The notes under the pieces are model-generated. The model had not been told where the DNA came from and searched no databases. It was given only the letters and a program-made list of their open reading frames with translations. A program made the translations under genes and the position numbers. Below, in pieces: positions 36,063 through 56,500 of a stretch of DNA of 64,000 bases. Position 1 is the stretch's first letter; every line of letters begins with the position of its first letter. Source of the stretch: Limanda limanda (taxonomy: Eukaryota > Chordata > Actinopteri > Pleuronectiformes > Pleuronectidae); NCBI RefSeq assembly GCF_963576545.1, contig NC_083649.1:9038906-9102905 (forward strand), in the 5' to 3' direction.

Positions 36063-36860
36063 GATTTCCACAGGACGTCTGATTGATGGGTCACAATCTC
36101 ATTTGTACATTTATAAGCGGAAATATAGGTCATTTGTTTTTGGAAGAGATGTTTTTTTGTTTTAGTTAAGGATTTAAAAACGAACTCAGGTAGTAACCTA
36201 AATCAAAGTCCAGATCTACTTTAAGCTATTTAAGTTATTTATATATCTCTAGGTTTTGAATTGTCATAATGTGATTTTAAACTTATTTAACAGTATTTTC
36301 TGTATGTTCTTTACAACAACCTGTTCACTGGCTAAACGCTACAAGTGGATTTACATCTACAGCCTGATATGACCTCCTTCATACTCAGATCTGTATGAAT
36401 CTTGTGATATTATGCACAAATGTTGAATATAAAAAACTTTCACAATTATCTGATTATTTGACATTATTTATTGTAGAACTGGGATATTTTCTGCATTTCA
36501 GCAGCAAAGCGAATAGTTAAACTAAGAAGCATCAATACAAAGTTATTAATAAATAAACATAGAACACAAACATAAAGAAACGCATATAACAAACAATTAT
36601 GCAATATAAGAGACATTGAGATTGCACTGACAGATATTAGCTTAATAGTATTGCACAAAACATGTATGTGAAATATTGCTTTCCTTCTGTCTATCTTTAT
36701 TTATTTATCTATTTCCTTCTTTCTGTTGGCGTTCTCAATTGTAATTAATCATCTGCGGTATAAACAGATATTTATAGAAGAGAAGAGTCAATTTCTCTCA
36801 TTTCAAACCAGTTTTAAGACATTTAAAATCCATATTTCAACTTCTCGCCAAAGTAGCTGC
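36063..36860 (+). other. spart 3'UTR and short intergenic gap to ccdc169
   Basis: Starts as spart 3'UTR. Possible signals are AATATAAAAA (36426) and AATAAA (36550). I see no separate gene in it. Confidence 0.4.
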
Positions 36861-36863
36861 GTT

Positions 36864-36958
36864 GTTTCCGGCGCAGCCCTCAAAGCAGCCGGAAGTAGCG
36901 GTCTCCATGGTAACCCCCCCAGGCACAAACCTGCCCTCGGTTGTTGTCAGACAGAAAC
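36864..36958 (+). promoter_or_regulatory. ccdc169: ccdc169 promoter with ETS-like and X-box-like motifs
   Basis: CCGGAAGT (36889-36896) matches the ETS/GABP core. GTCTCCATGGTAAC (36901-36914) matches the RFX X-box palindrome GTTGCCATGGTAAC with changes only in the left half. Both lie within 75 bases of the start codon. The X-box contains an ATG (36906) out of frame with the gene, which would matter only if transcription starts upstream of it. Confidence 0.45.
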
Positions 36959-44620
<7,662 letters not shown>

Positions 44621-44780
44621 TACTTTATTCATCCCCGAAGGAAAATTAAGTCGTCATAGCAGCCGGAATATTTGAATACAATAAAATACAATAAAATAAA
44701 AAATATTGAGGTAGAAAGAATAAAAAATAGAAACACAAGATAAATAGGTAGATAAGGTGCAGTGGCAAGATGATGGTAAT
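44621..44780 (-). mobile_element. retroposon 3' tail next to the GATA array
   Basis: Read on the minus strand the sequence ends ATGACGACTTAATTTTCC, then TTCGGGGATGAATAAAGTAA and (ATCT)n. This matches the usual end of teleost LINE/SINE copies (...TTTCC...GGGATTAATAAAGTATCTATCT). The body to the right is AT-rich and poorly defined. Confidence 0.5.
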
Positions 44781-45637
44781 AGTACTGATGATATGATGGT
44801 AATGTTATTGTTTGACAGTATATACAAATAGTACAGTATATGTAGTATATAATATAACATAATATATATTTATATATGATAGTAATTATACCAATATAAT
44901 AGCAGTATATAATAATGGCAGCAACAGTATATATAATAATAATAGTAGTAATATAATAATAATTATAATTATAACATGTACACATGTATACTTTTACACA
45001 ATAAAGCTGTGATGTATTCAACATGTCAAACAATGAGAATTCATCACCACTGGCACAGATTAATAAATGCTGGGTAAGGGTAACACACACTTGTATATGG
45101 ATCACAGGGGAGTGGTGATGGAGCAGAATTGGGGGGTCTCTCGGGGGCCAGGATGTAGGCCAGGGGTCTTTATCTGTTCCAGTGCTCGGGGAGATCCTCT
45201 CCTGCTGTTACATGCAAACAAACCTCAGAGCTCATGGGAAGAAACAAGCTCGTATGAGAATGACACATGCAGCATTTCCTCTGTAGCTCTCAGGCAGTCC
45301 CACATCAGAGTCTTCACGTTGGTTTTGGATCCTCCTGGATGCTGCTCTGTTAGTGTTCAGCTGCCTTGAGACTCCTGTGGTTAATACAAAGGAGTGAGGG
45401 TGTTACGTAACATCTCAGTGGGTCAAACATAAGGCTGCTGCTGTGCCTGTGCAGTCTCAAGGTTTTAATGAGATGAGATTAGTCCATGCACGCCAACCTA
45501 CAGGCTGTATAGGGGCTGGTGGCTCTCAAATGGGGGTCTGCAAGAAGTATCCAGAATCAGCCATTTGAATATTGTTCTGAAAATACTTTAAAAACATAAA
45601 TATCTTCTCATGTTGTTTTCTCACATGTCAAATTATT
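44781..45637. other. intergenic DNA
   Basis: AT-rich (44.8-45.0 kb), then mixed composition. The 100-codon frame at 45067 shows no family features. No gene recognised. Confidence 0.4.
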
Positions 45638-46199
45638 CCTATAGGCAGTGGTGGAAAGTAACGAAGTAGAAATACTTTGTTACTGTACTTAAGTAGATTT
45701 TTTCACATATCTGTACTTTACTTGAGAACAAATATCAAAACTTTCTACTTCTTACATTCTGAAAACTGTTTATAGTTGATTCTTTGTTGTCTCTAGAAGT
45801 TCAGATGCACTGGTCCATTACTATTTGAACCTCAGCATCTAGGGTTCAAAATTGGTAAAATTATACATTATATACATTATATTCATATTGTTGTTAAAAT
45901 TTTTCAGTCAGTTGAGATAAATCTTGAGGAGAAACATTTTGGGTTGTTTTGTGTCTGTATAGGATTACTATAAAAAGCACTTTGCATTTTTAATTTTGGT
46001 ACTCGTACTTTTACTTTTGATACTTAAGTACATTTCAACAGCAGATACTTTTGATACTTAAGTACTTTTAATATGAGCTACTTTAAGACTTTTACTCAAG
46101 TCATTTTCTGACGGGTTTACCGAAGTCACTTTCAGGTAAGATATCTGTACTTTTACTCAAGTATGGCTTTCAAGTACTTTGTACACCACTGCCTATAGG
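45638..46199. mobile_element. intact non-autonomous hAT-type element with 8-bp target duplication
   Basis: The element is 45646-46191 (546 bp). Ends are CAGTGGTGGAAAGTA and, inverted, TACTTTGTACACCACTG. It is flanked by identical CCTATAGG at 45638-45645 and 46192-46199, an 8-bp duplication as made by hAT transposases. The inside is rich in AAGTA/TACTT repeats (TACTTAAGTA, ACTCAAGT) as in the common teleost element starting CAGTGGTGGAAAGTAAC. There is no coding capacity. Confidence 0.88.
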
Positions 46200-46895
46200 A
46201 GCATATAAGCAGGGGTCCCTGTCATATTTTATATCTTGTATAGGTGGTTCTTTGTTTCAGAAAACTTTGAGAACTTCTGATATAGGCAACTTGTATATCT
46301 TCAGTTTATGTTAACTCTTAGAATAAACAAAATAATCCACGCAAATATGCAGATATAACTATATGTTATATATATGTGAAATTAAAATGAATTTAATACA
46401 TATAGGATTATAATCCAGGTACTTCTGAGACCACATCTACCCACGTATTATTATTATAATCATTATTATGATGATTAAAATTCATCTTTTCATAATTTGA
46501 ACAAGATCGACCCCCCTCCCCAGCCGATTCGTGACTCTTGGAGGGGGGTGCGTCCAGCAAGCGTGGGTCGGCATCCTTATGAAGAGGTGGTGCTGCTGGT
46601 GGTGGTGCTGCTGGTGGTGTTGGTGGTGGGAGGGTGCCTCAGTGGAAATCACGACCGAGTGACGTGGAAGGGGGGGGGGGGGGTGAGGAGAGGATGGGAG
46701 GGGAAACAGCTGCCACCTCGTCCATTCCCAGTGCCCGTGCCTCCACACACTGGTTTTCGGTGCTGGTGGAGGAGGTGGTGGTGGTGGTGGTGGTGGTGGA
46801 GAAATCAACAGGACAACAACGGGACACACAGAGGAGACAGAAGAGAGAGAGAGAGAGAGAGAGAGAAAGATAAACAGAGAGAGAGGTGGTCTCTC
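46200..46895. other. dclk1 upstream region with simple repeats
   Basis: AT-rich to about 46490. After that come GGT-type repeats (46588-46625 and 46771-46800), a poly(G) run (46669-46682) and a GA run (46843-46866). This probably includes promoter and 5'UTR of dclk1. Open frames on both strands follow the repeats. Confidence 0.5.
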
Positions 46896-46995
46896 TCTCT
46901 GCAGGATCCAGGACTGGAATCCCACTTCCCCATCAGAGACCAGCTCACTGAACTCTCTCCTCTCGGATCCGCAGGGACACGCAGCCTCCGTCAGG

Positions 46996-47474
46996 ATGGA
47001 GCTGAACGTCACGGAAGCGTTAATCACGCGTCTGGGTAAGTGCGTCAAAATCCTCCTTTCTGTTATTGTTGTTTTTTGGAATTCTCTACTTCTGACCATC
47101 CACGTCTCTTGATCAGAAACACATCAATATTTACATATAAATATAGATTTGATGATTTGCTCCAGTGGCGTCCTGGGGTATTTATTTTGGAGTTGGCTCC
47201 CTGCGGTTCTCTGTGCCATTGGGGGCATTAATGGGCTGTTATGGATTCTCTGCTCATCCACCTGCGCCCCAGGACATTGTGCCTGGTGGTGGTGGCTCGT
47301 CATGGAGCTCACTGTCCAGCACTGCCCGGCTTAACAGCACTTAATCTGTCATTAGGGAGTTATTCTCAGACCGTGCGCCAGCGACGAGCTCCGGCTGCCT
47401 TTACGCATCGTCCTCCATCTCCGCTTGCTTCTGTTTGACTTGCTAAAAAACACAAAACTTTCACCCACATCCCG

Positions 47475-47509
<35 letters not shown>

Positions 47510-50500
47510 TATCCCAGACAGCACGGCCGTCGTCGTGAGCCTCGGCAGCGAGATGGAGTTGGAGCACTTCGACGACCGGGACAAAGGTCAGAGGCACGGC
47601 CGCTCCAGCGCTCGGATGAACGGGGTGGTGAGCCCGACGCACAGCGCCCACTGCAGCCTGTACCGGACCCGCACCCTGAAGACCCTCAGCGCGGAGAAGA
47701 GGGCCATGAAGGTCCGCTTCTACCGCAACGGGGACCGCTACTTCAACGGGATCGTGTACGCCATCTCCGTGGACAGGTTCCGGACCTTCGACGCACTGCT
47801 GGCAGACCTGACCCGCGCGCTGTCCGACAATGTCAACCTGCCCCAGGGGGTCCGGACCATCTACACCCTGGATGGCTCCAAGAAGATCGCCTGTGTGGAT
47901 CAACTTGTGGAAGGTGAGGTTATAAGAAGGCTACACGGCTCACTTAGAGGGTTACACAACCAGGGCTTGACATGCAAAAGCTTTTCAGTCCTGGACTCAT
48001 ATTCCAAAATCTAGTTGGACACATTCGGCCTGACTGTGCATCCCTTCTTCTCCTAAAGAACCAGCCCTGGCTCACCTGTCAGCTTCCAGGTTCTGTGATC
48101 CTCTCCTTCACATCCACCTGCTGCATAGAACTCCTCTAACACCATATCCCCCACAATTAGACCCATTTGAAATCAGGCTCAACACTCTATGTGCTCCAAA
48201 ACTGGCTAATCCAGCAGAGCAGACTGTAGATTATTATTATGAAGATTATATCACTGGTTGAATTGCCATCTGGTGTCAGAGGCATATGTTTCCTCTGAGA
48301 TTAGCTCTCTCCTGATCTGTTTTACTCCAATACTGTATCGTTACTGTGATGGGAGGAGCTGTACACTGTCAGCATCTTCTTTATTTGATATAGGATTTGA
48401 GAAATATATATATACTGTATACAAATGTAGAAAGGAATGCAAGCTGTATGAATCTGTTTATCAAAGATATATAGTGGCTGCAGCTGTTGCCTGGTTAGAA
48501 GAAGTTGCACAGAACAAATATTATTCCCTCCTTTCTTCACCTTTCTTCTCATTTTGACCATTTTTCTTGACCTTCCCATCTCCCAAGAGAAAGAGCTTCT
48601 CATCTCTCTTGTATTACTTTTAACAATTAATCTCGCTCTCCCTTCTCCCAGGTGACAGTTACGTCTGCAGCTCCATCGAAGCTTTCAAAAAGTTGGATTA
48701 CACAAAGAACGTCAACCCCAACTGGTCGGTGAACGTGAAGGCGGCGGCGGCGACCTCCCGCGGCCCCCCATCCCTGGGCAGCGCCAAGGCCAGCGGACCG
48801 GAGAACCGCGAAAACAAGGAGTTCATCCGTCCCAAGCTGGTGACAGTGGTGCGGAGCGGAGTGAAGCCACGCAAAGCTGTGAGGATCCTGCTGAACAAGA
48901 AAACCGCCCATTCCTACGAGCAGGTCCTCACCGACATCACCGACGCCATCAAGCTGGACTCCGGAATCGTGAAGAAGATCTACACACTGGAGGGGAAGCT
49001 GGTGAGGAATCTTACTTTTGAATTAATACATTTCTCATTTGTGCCCGTTTGGATTGTTAGGACATCAGACATGGCTTTAAAATGGTTTTATCATGGGTGG
49101 TACTGCTGGAAATAAGGAGGGATTTGTTTCTGTTGCTGTGGATGAGGTTTTATGTGCAGCAGAAAGAGTTCAAATCAAGGCGACTAACAATTACTCTTTA
49201 ATGAAGGTGGTGGTTTCTGCGACGGTGTTGCTTGAAAAGGGAAAACACAGCTCAACAGGCTGTTAGAAGGCTCCGAACGGATCAATATTTAATGACCACA
49301 CGCTCATTTCTCTTTTATGAGCCCCTTGTGAATGAAGAGCATCCGTTTCCCCAGTTTACAGTCGGAGCTGCGGAGACAAACGTGTGACACAGCGAGTGAA
49401 AGAGGTCGAGAGAAGGTAAAGAGGCAATGAATGGAGTCTGGGTTCTCTCCCACGCTGCAGCAATGTGTGCCAGAGCTTTTGCCTCCCGACACAGAAATAA
49501 GTCTCGGGCTCCTTGACAGTCCACCCACCTCTCCGGCTCCCTCTCAGCTCAGCTGTGGAGGTAGAGGGTATAAAAAGAACGACTGTAAGATAGTGTAAGT
49601 GCACAGTAAACATACGAATAGACTCATGCACTTTTCTTCAGCTGGTTCTGTGCATGTGGAAATGGCTCTGACCTTGTTCTGCACTGCAGTGAAACGCAGA
49701 TTATCTGTGCTGGCACATGCTCATGTTGTGGAGAGGGGACAGAAAGAGAAAGAAAACATGTCTTTGAGAGTTTTATGAGTCTAACCTCTTCCCTGTCTTC
49801 CTGTTTGTCTCTGTGTCCCTTCCTCTCTCACGCCTCCCGTCACCATCCCTGGTTCTGTCTGTGTGTCTGCTCTCTGTCTGGGTCGTGTTGTAGCTCCAGG
49901 TTATTGAGCTGTTTGAAACACTTTCTGTTTGACATCAAGGGCGTCCTTTCATTTTTGTGTCGCACAGCAGCAATCATCTCCCGATTGGCTAATTTGTGAT
50001 TCTCATGATTGTGCTCTTTTCATTAAGTCCCTCGGTGTTACCATTTATCCCGGTTGTAAAGATTAATCGTGCTGACCGTGTAATGACCTACTTTAACCCA
50101 GCAGGAAGTCATTCCAGATTTCCTGACCCGACCTGCTGTGAGATCCCAGCACCGGCCAATCAAATCCGGTCAGATCAGATCAGGTTTTCCTTGAGAAACC
50201 TCCTGTCGGGGATTAAACTCGCACTTTTGCACAAGTGCTCGACAGCTCTGCGGTGGCCACTTGTTACAGTTGTCCTGGAGATTACACAATAAACACTGCT
50301 CTCGCCCAGTTCCCCCCACTGCGATTGGAAGTAAGACTATTATGGCTATTCTATTTTTAGATTGTGATATTGATTGGGCCTGTAGGCATGGTAACACGCT
50401 CGCTACCAAACTAGGCTGAGTGCAGGACCGAGTCCTGGTTTTGTGTATGTGTGACTGCGAATGTGTGCGTGGGTTAACGCACGTGGGAGCGTGTGCGTCT

Positions 50501-53500
50501 CTGAATATGTTACTAAGTGAACTGCCAATGGAAGAATGAGGGATTATAAAGCAAGATGGGAATGAATGCAAAAGAGTGAGAGTTTCCATGAGTGTTTGGA
50601 AATCCACAACGAGACTGGAACAGCCGTCTCCTTCTGAAAGGTCTCAGGAAACACTGGATAATCGTGTAGCACATTTAAACCCTCTGTGAAATGTAGTTAA
50701 TCCATGTTAACTTAACCGTTTCAGGGAATAAGGCTCAGCATAACATTACATTATGAAAATACGATTAACTAACAATTGCATGAACTGTCTAGATACACAT
50801 TTGAATAAAAAAAGAATCACAACAACAACAAACATATGAATGAAGGGATGAATTTACCGTATGTTGATGACACTCAAATACACACTACTGAATATATGGA
50901 GTGAGCTAAAGGTAATTAATTACCTGCCCTGGGTCAAGTTTACTTTTAGGGGTGGGGGAAAAAATCGATTCATTTAGGAATCGCGATTCTTGTGAATGAC
51001 GATTTAAAATCGCCATGCTGCCTCCCAAATAGATTTAAAAAAAAAATAATAATAATAATTACATTTTTTTTTAAACATATATTTATTGGTTTTATACGGG
51101 GGGATATATTGAGGGGGGGAGCAACATCACCCCAGAGCATGTTGACCAGCTCTTGTTTTTGCCCAAGAATCTAAAAATACCCAACCACTAGTTTTGCATC
51201 GGCTACATGCAAACAACAATAGCCTACTTTTTGTTTATTTCAAAGTTTATATTTTAAGTAAACTTTTATTCATTCTATTTAATTTACCTTTTATTTATTG
51301 TTTAAAAGTAGCCTAAGTGGCATACATTTCTTAATCTGTCAGTTTGTGTGCAGTTGACTGGGGCTATACAATAATAGGGAACATTTTTATTTATTTTCTC
51401 TATTGGCTGCCCGGCAGTCATTAAGTTAATGTTAATATTTGAAATAAAACTTGTAAAGCTCTAAGTGAATTTGACTGTGTTGTATTTGAAGGTATGATTC
51501 AACATTTTTCAATGGCCCAGTATTTAAAAAAAATAAATAACCAAAAGAAATCATAATATCGAATCGCAATACTTACAGAATCGCAACACATATCGTATCG
51601 CCACCTAAGTATCGTGATAGTATTGTATCGGGAGGTCCCTGCCGATTCCCGTCCCTAGTTACTTTAAGGGTTTAGTGTTTTTGTGAGAATGGGCCTGCTG
51701 CCGTCAGCTGAGCCACGTCCGTCATCCAGCCCACGGCAGAAGTAGGTTTCTGGGCCTGGCTGGTAGAAACGTTACGTCTCGGCAGAGCTAAAGAGCCTGA
51801 GAGAGAAATCTACAACCGAAGCTCAGGCTCCTTGCTTTCATTAACTCCCGTAATGAGGCCAGAGTCAGTGGGGCAGGATGGATATGTACTGTACATCCCC
51901 ACAGGCCAATCTTCATTTTCATCTACTTTGTCCTCTTCATCTTCTTCACCTTCCTCATCTTCTTCATCTTCTTCATCTTCTTCATCTTCTTCATCTTCTC
52001 CATCATCTTCCCTTTCCCTTTGTTTTAGAATTGTTCTCAGCTGCTCACAAGACTGTTCATGTGGGTTTAAAACAAAAAATTATACTTTTTACTCATTTGA
52101 TTCTCCTTAAAAAATTTCGTTGCAGAGGCTTAAAAGCGCTGAGATGAATAATAGATAATGTTGTTGGTATCTGAAAGCAAAGAGTTCACCCGAGAGTTAG
52201 TCTGTCTCTGCTAGTCCTCTCTTAGTTGTCTTGTTATGACTCTTCATGATTTGTGTGTCTGTGTGTGTGTCTGTGTATTTGCTTTTGACCTCAGATCAAT
52301 ATTTTGTTATAAAACGTTGGCTTTGGTTGTTGTTTTCAGTCTGTTCCTCTTATCACTGTGATAAATTGCAAGTTTTGCTTTTCCATTGGGGGCGAGTTGA
52401 TGAGAATAATCCGATGTTGATGGTGAGGAGACAACATGTGAGAGGTACGTCTGAGCCTCTGATATGTGCCACACACTCAGTTGTGAGCTTACTCCACTCT
52501 GATCATTTTGGATATCATATTTCTCTGTGTAATACGAGCGACCAAGTGAGAAGCTATATATCAAGTTCCGACCCCCCACCGCTCTATTGATTCGCCCCCT
52601 GTCTCAGGTCTCACTGTCTCTGATAGGTGGTATTTTTAGCTCCCTCTCCTCTGGGGGTTACCACAGCCTCATATTTCTGTGGCAAGCTTCTTCACCTTGG
52701 CCGTGTTTTAGTGATAATTGGATGTGGTTGCCGAGGAACCAGCCAACCCGCGGCGACGCTGTGATGAGGGCCTTGCAGTATTGGTCTGATGGTAGACGAC
52801 CTGTAAGTGGCTTAGGACGCGGACATGGCTGGTCTATTAATACACGTAAAGCTCTGTTTACACACACATTAAAGACACACACACACACTCACACACACAC
52901 ACACACACACGCTGTGTTGGACCCCAGCTGCCAGCCGGGAGCCTTGCTAGGCTTACGCATACTTAGGCACGCACAGTGACACACACGCTTTTCAATGGAC
53001 TCCTCTGGATTTCTGCTCATGCACCAGTGGCCATTTACTATAGGCAATTATCAACCAACGCATGAAGTGATTCCACGGAGTCGTCCTTTAAGTTGGTTGC
53101 ATTCTAGTTGTTGAGCGTCGCGTTAATGAGATCCTTCAGTGTGTGTCTCTGTGGGTTGAGCATTTGCAAGTGTCGATAATTCCCATATGAACTGCCTTTA
53201 CATTAAGACTACTACTCCAGTTGTATGTTAGTTTTGTAGAGATCTGTCGGTTTACTGTTTTGATCCAGACTGAAATATCATAACAACAAAAGTAATTTCG
53301 AACCAATTTTCTTGCCCTAGCATATGTTAGCACGTTGAACTCTTTCCCTGTTTGCTGTTAGCTCTTTAGCTATTAGCAAAACCATATTTCATTGAATATA
53401 CTTTGAGAATTATTCCTTGTTCAAGCATATTGTGTACTTGTAAACAAATTGTCATATTTATTGTCAACATTGTAAGTGACATGTGTGTAAGTGACACATT

Positions 53501-56500
53501 TTTACGACAGGACAGGGGCACTACCCCCATACCCCACCCCTGGATCCACCCCTGGATCCACTCTGCATTATTACAACTCATACCCTTGTTTTGGTTTCTG
53601 CATATTGTCTGCGTATGAAGGAAGCTGTCAGGCGTTTTGAGACGACCTCATTCTATCAAACAGTTTCCCCTTTTTTTGTAAACCTGAAATCTGCGCAGAT
53701 GAATTTTCTTTACATCACTGTGAACTCACAGAGACCTACTAAAGGCTATTATCTGTGCTGCTGCTTGACATTCAACTCGATCGGTCCGTTCCTAACGAGT
53801 TGCTCCAGAGTTCATGTCCTCCTCTTTGAAGCACTAATATGATTTCCTTTGTCCACCTGGTCTACGCAGCGTGTCCCTGGTAATACTGCCCTCTGTCTTT
53901 GGACTAATTAAATGTCACATGCTCAACAAAGGTTATACCGTTTGGAGGAGAGGAGTGAGAGTGAACCACTTGTTCACTATCTGCAGTGCAGCTCTCACTT
54001 TTCCAGCTGCATTGTTGGCCTGTCCTTCTACTTGTTGGCAACGCCGAAGAGCTTTTAATACTCTTTTATCTTCTTGTTTTTTTTCTCTGCAGCCTCCTCT
54101 TCTTCCTCCTCCTTCCTCATTGTCTTCTCAAGTGCTGCACACTTCTTTTCTTTTTCCCTCCACCCTTTCCAATTTCTGCGTCTCTCTTCATACGCATCAT
54201 TATTTTATTCACTTACATAATGTTTAGTTTTTTTCTCCGATCAAACAAATTGGCTCCTCTCATCACGTTAGCTGCAGTTTCCCCCTCTCGTCTTCTCTCT
54301 CTCGCCTCCCTCTACTGGATTTTTTTTCTCACTCTGTCTCTTGCTGTCAACGTGCCATTGTTTTTCCGGCTATTTAGTCTTCGTTTAATTAGCACACTCG
54401 GCATGCACCCCCAAATCCAAGAGCTGCAACATATGGCATCACTCTCTCCTTCCCCCATTCTCTGTCTCTCCCTCGCCCTCCTTCCCTCCCTCTCTCTGTC
54501 TGTCCCTCCACACCCTCCTGGTCTTACTTTTTTTTTGCATCTCTTTTCTCCTCTTTTGGCTTTAGCCAGCTCTGCAGGGACATCACTTAAAGACATTGCG
54601 TATTATTAAGAGCAGGGAATATGCTCTGCTCAAAAACAAACCATTTAGCTGCTTGTTTATCTTTATTCGATTGGTTGTTTGCTGGTGATGTCACTTTTCT
54701 CTTCATGGGAGGATTGTGGGAAGCAAAGTCCATCTGCTCCTGCTGTTTTGCTGAGTCACAGCAAGTCTGCGCAGCATTGTCTGTGGAGCGTCTGGACCGG
54801 GTATACAGTATTTATGCTGCTATACAGTATATGTGCAGTAAATGACATAAATCACATAAATGGCTGGAATGGTATCGCACACAAATCTTGCGTTCTCCCC
54901 GTCTCTCTGTATTTCAGTCAGTCAGTTAGCTGAGTCTATGTCTGGTGACTGTGGCAGATTGGGGAGCTGTCTGTAGTCAGAGGACATGCTGCCAAATTAG
55001 GATCGATGGCAGACGTTTCGGGCTCTGGCAGACTGTCGAGAACCTCGTCACACCACAACTTCATCACAGACACACACACACACACACAGTCTGGCTCATG
55101 CTTTTCCTGACTCACGCAGCTAAATCTGCTTTTGAGAGAGTGTATCTGTTTTTCTTTTTGTTGGCCTCAACTTACGTACATATCACCTGTCAGAGGTTTT
55201 GTTGAGTCATGACTCACTGAGACACTTGGTTGTAAACATGACAACCAGCAGAGCTGCTTTCCTCCTGCTGGAATATTGGGAAGAAATGACATCCCAATTT
55301 GAAAAATGCTTGTACCGCATCATTTTGAACTAATAGGAACTTCCTGTGCAGATGAAACGATTATAAACCCAATCTCAAATAATAAAAAAGTCCCATTTAA
55401 CTGTATTGTATATTGATTGTTTTTATTTGTTTTTGTGCCACCAGTAGCTCTGACCCTAACCATTCAAATATACACTATGCATACTGCATAATCAAAACAG
55501 TTTTGTATGTAATTAAGGGCTCATTTGCTGCACCTCTGTTACTGCAGTTAAACTGGAGTGGGAGTCGTGTTGTCCTTACATATATTTCCCATCATGTGTT
55601 TAAGAGTTTGCTGTGTTGCATTTACATGAAGCGAAAACCATAAGCTGATTAATCAATTGGTACATCACCAGACCATCTATCATTAAATTAATTAATTTAT
55701 CAAAACTGGCATAAGTTAGTTTCTTCCTGTGACAGTACATTGCATGTATTTAGTATCCAGATTGTTGCTCGGACAAAGAGAGGTATTTGAAGACATCATC
55801 TCTTGCAGAATAATGCAAGATCTGGGTTTGAGGAGAAAATGGGAGTCAGATAAAAAGCACAGAATAATTCAACAAATTTAATGATAAGGAAAACAAAAGA
55901 GATGAAGCAAAACAAAAGCATGAGAAAAGGGCAGGAAGAGGAAGAGAAACTTTAGTCTGATGCCATGTGAGGTCTCACTCGTCCCCTCGTGGGACCAGCG
56001 CTACACAAAACCGTATTTCTGATTCCATTCATGTCTGAATGAAAACACCGGTTCCCTGAAGGACAGGAGGCTGCGCTCACACAGATCCAGCTCCAGAAGG
56101 AAGTTTGCTATCCTCCCTCTGGAGAGCAGAGGCTGTTACATAAGTTGTTATGCAACTGAGCAGCCAGCCTGGCAGTCAGTCTGCTGCGCTGCTTCGAGGT
56201 GCAAGCAGGACCAGTAACTCACAGCGCTGCACCGCTAATTGGCTCACATCAACCTTGTTCCCTTTCCCTTTATTTTGTTTGTCAGCTCTTCCTTCTTCTC
56301 TTCATCTCCTGCTTGTTTCCCTGCCGCCTCACTCTATCCGCAGGTTCCCTGATTGAGGCAGCGGGAGGTCATGCGGTGTGTGAATTCTCCCTAGATTGAT
56401 TTCTGTCTCCCTCTCCTCTTGTCAGCCTGCATGGCTCTTTGCCCGCCCATCTCTCTCTCTCTTTTTTCTCTAAGGGGATACTTTGAAAACCCCTGGAGTG

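Noticed and set aside
46482..47099. 205-codon minus-strand and 180-codon plus-strand frames upstream of dclk1
   Set aside because: They run through GGT, GA and poly(G) repeats and lack recognisable domains.
47352..47903. 183-codon minus-strand frame opposite dclk1 exon 2
   Set aside because: Antisense of a GC-rich exon, which is commonly open; the sense strand is the doublecortin domain.
53986..54609. 207-codon Leu/Ser/Phe-rich frame
   Set aside because: It comes from a C/T-rich tract within dclk1 intron 3; no domain or codon bias.
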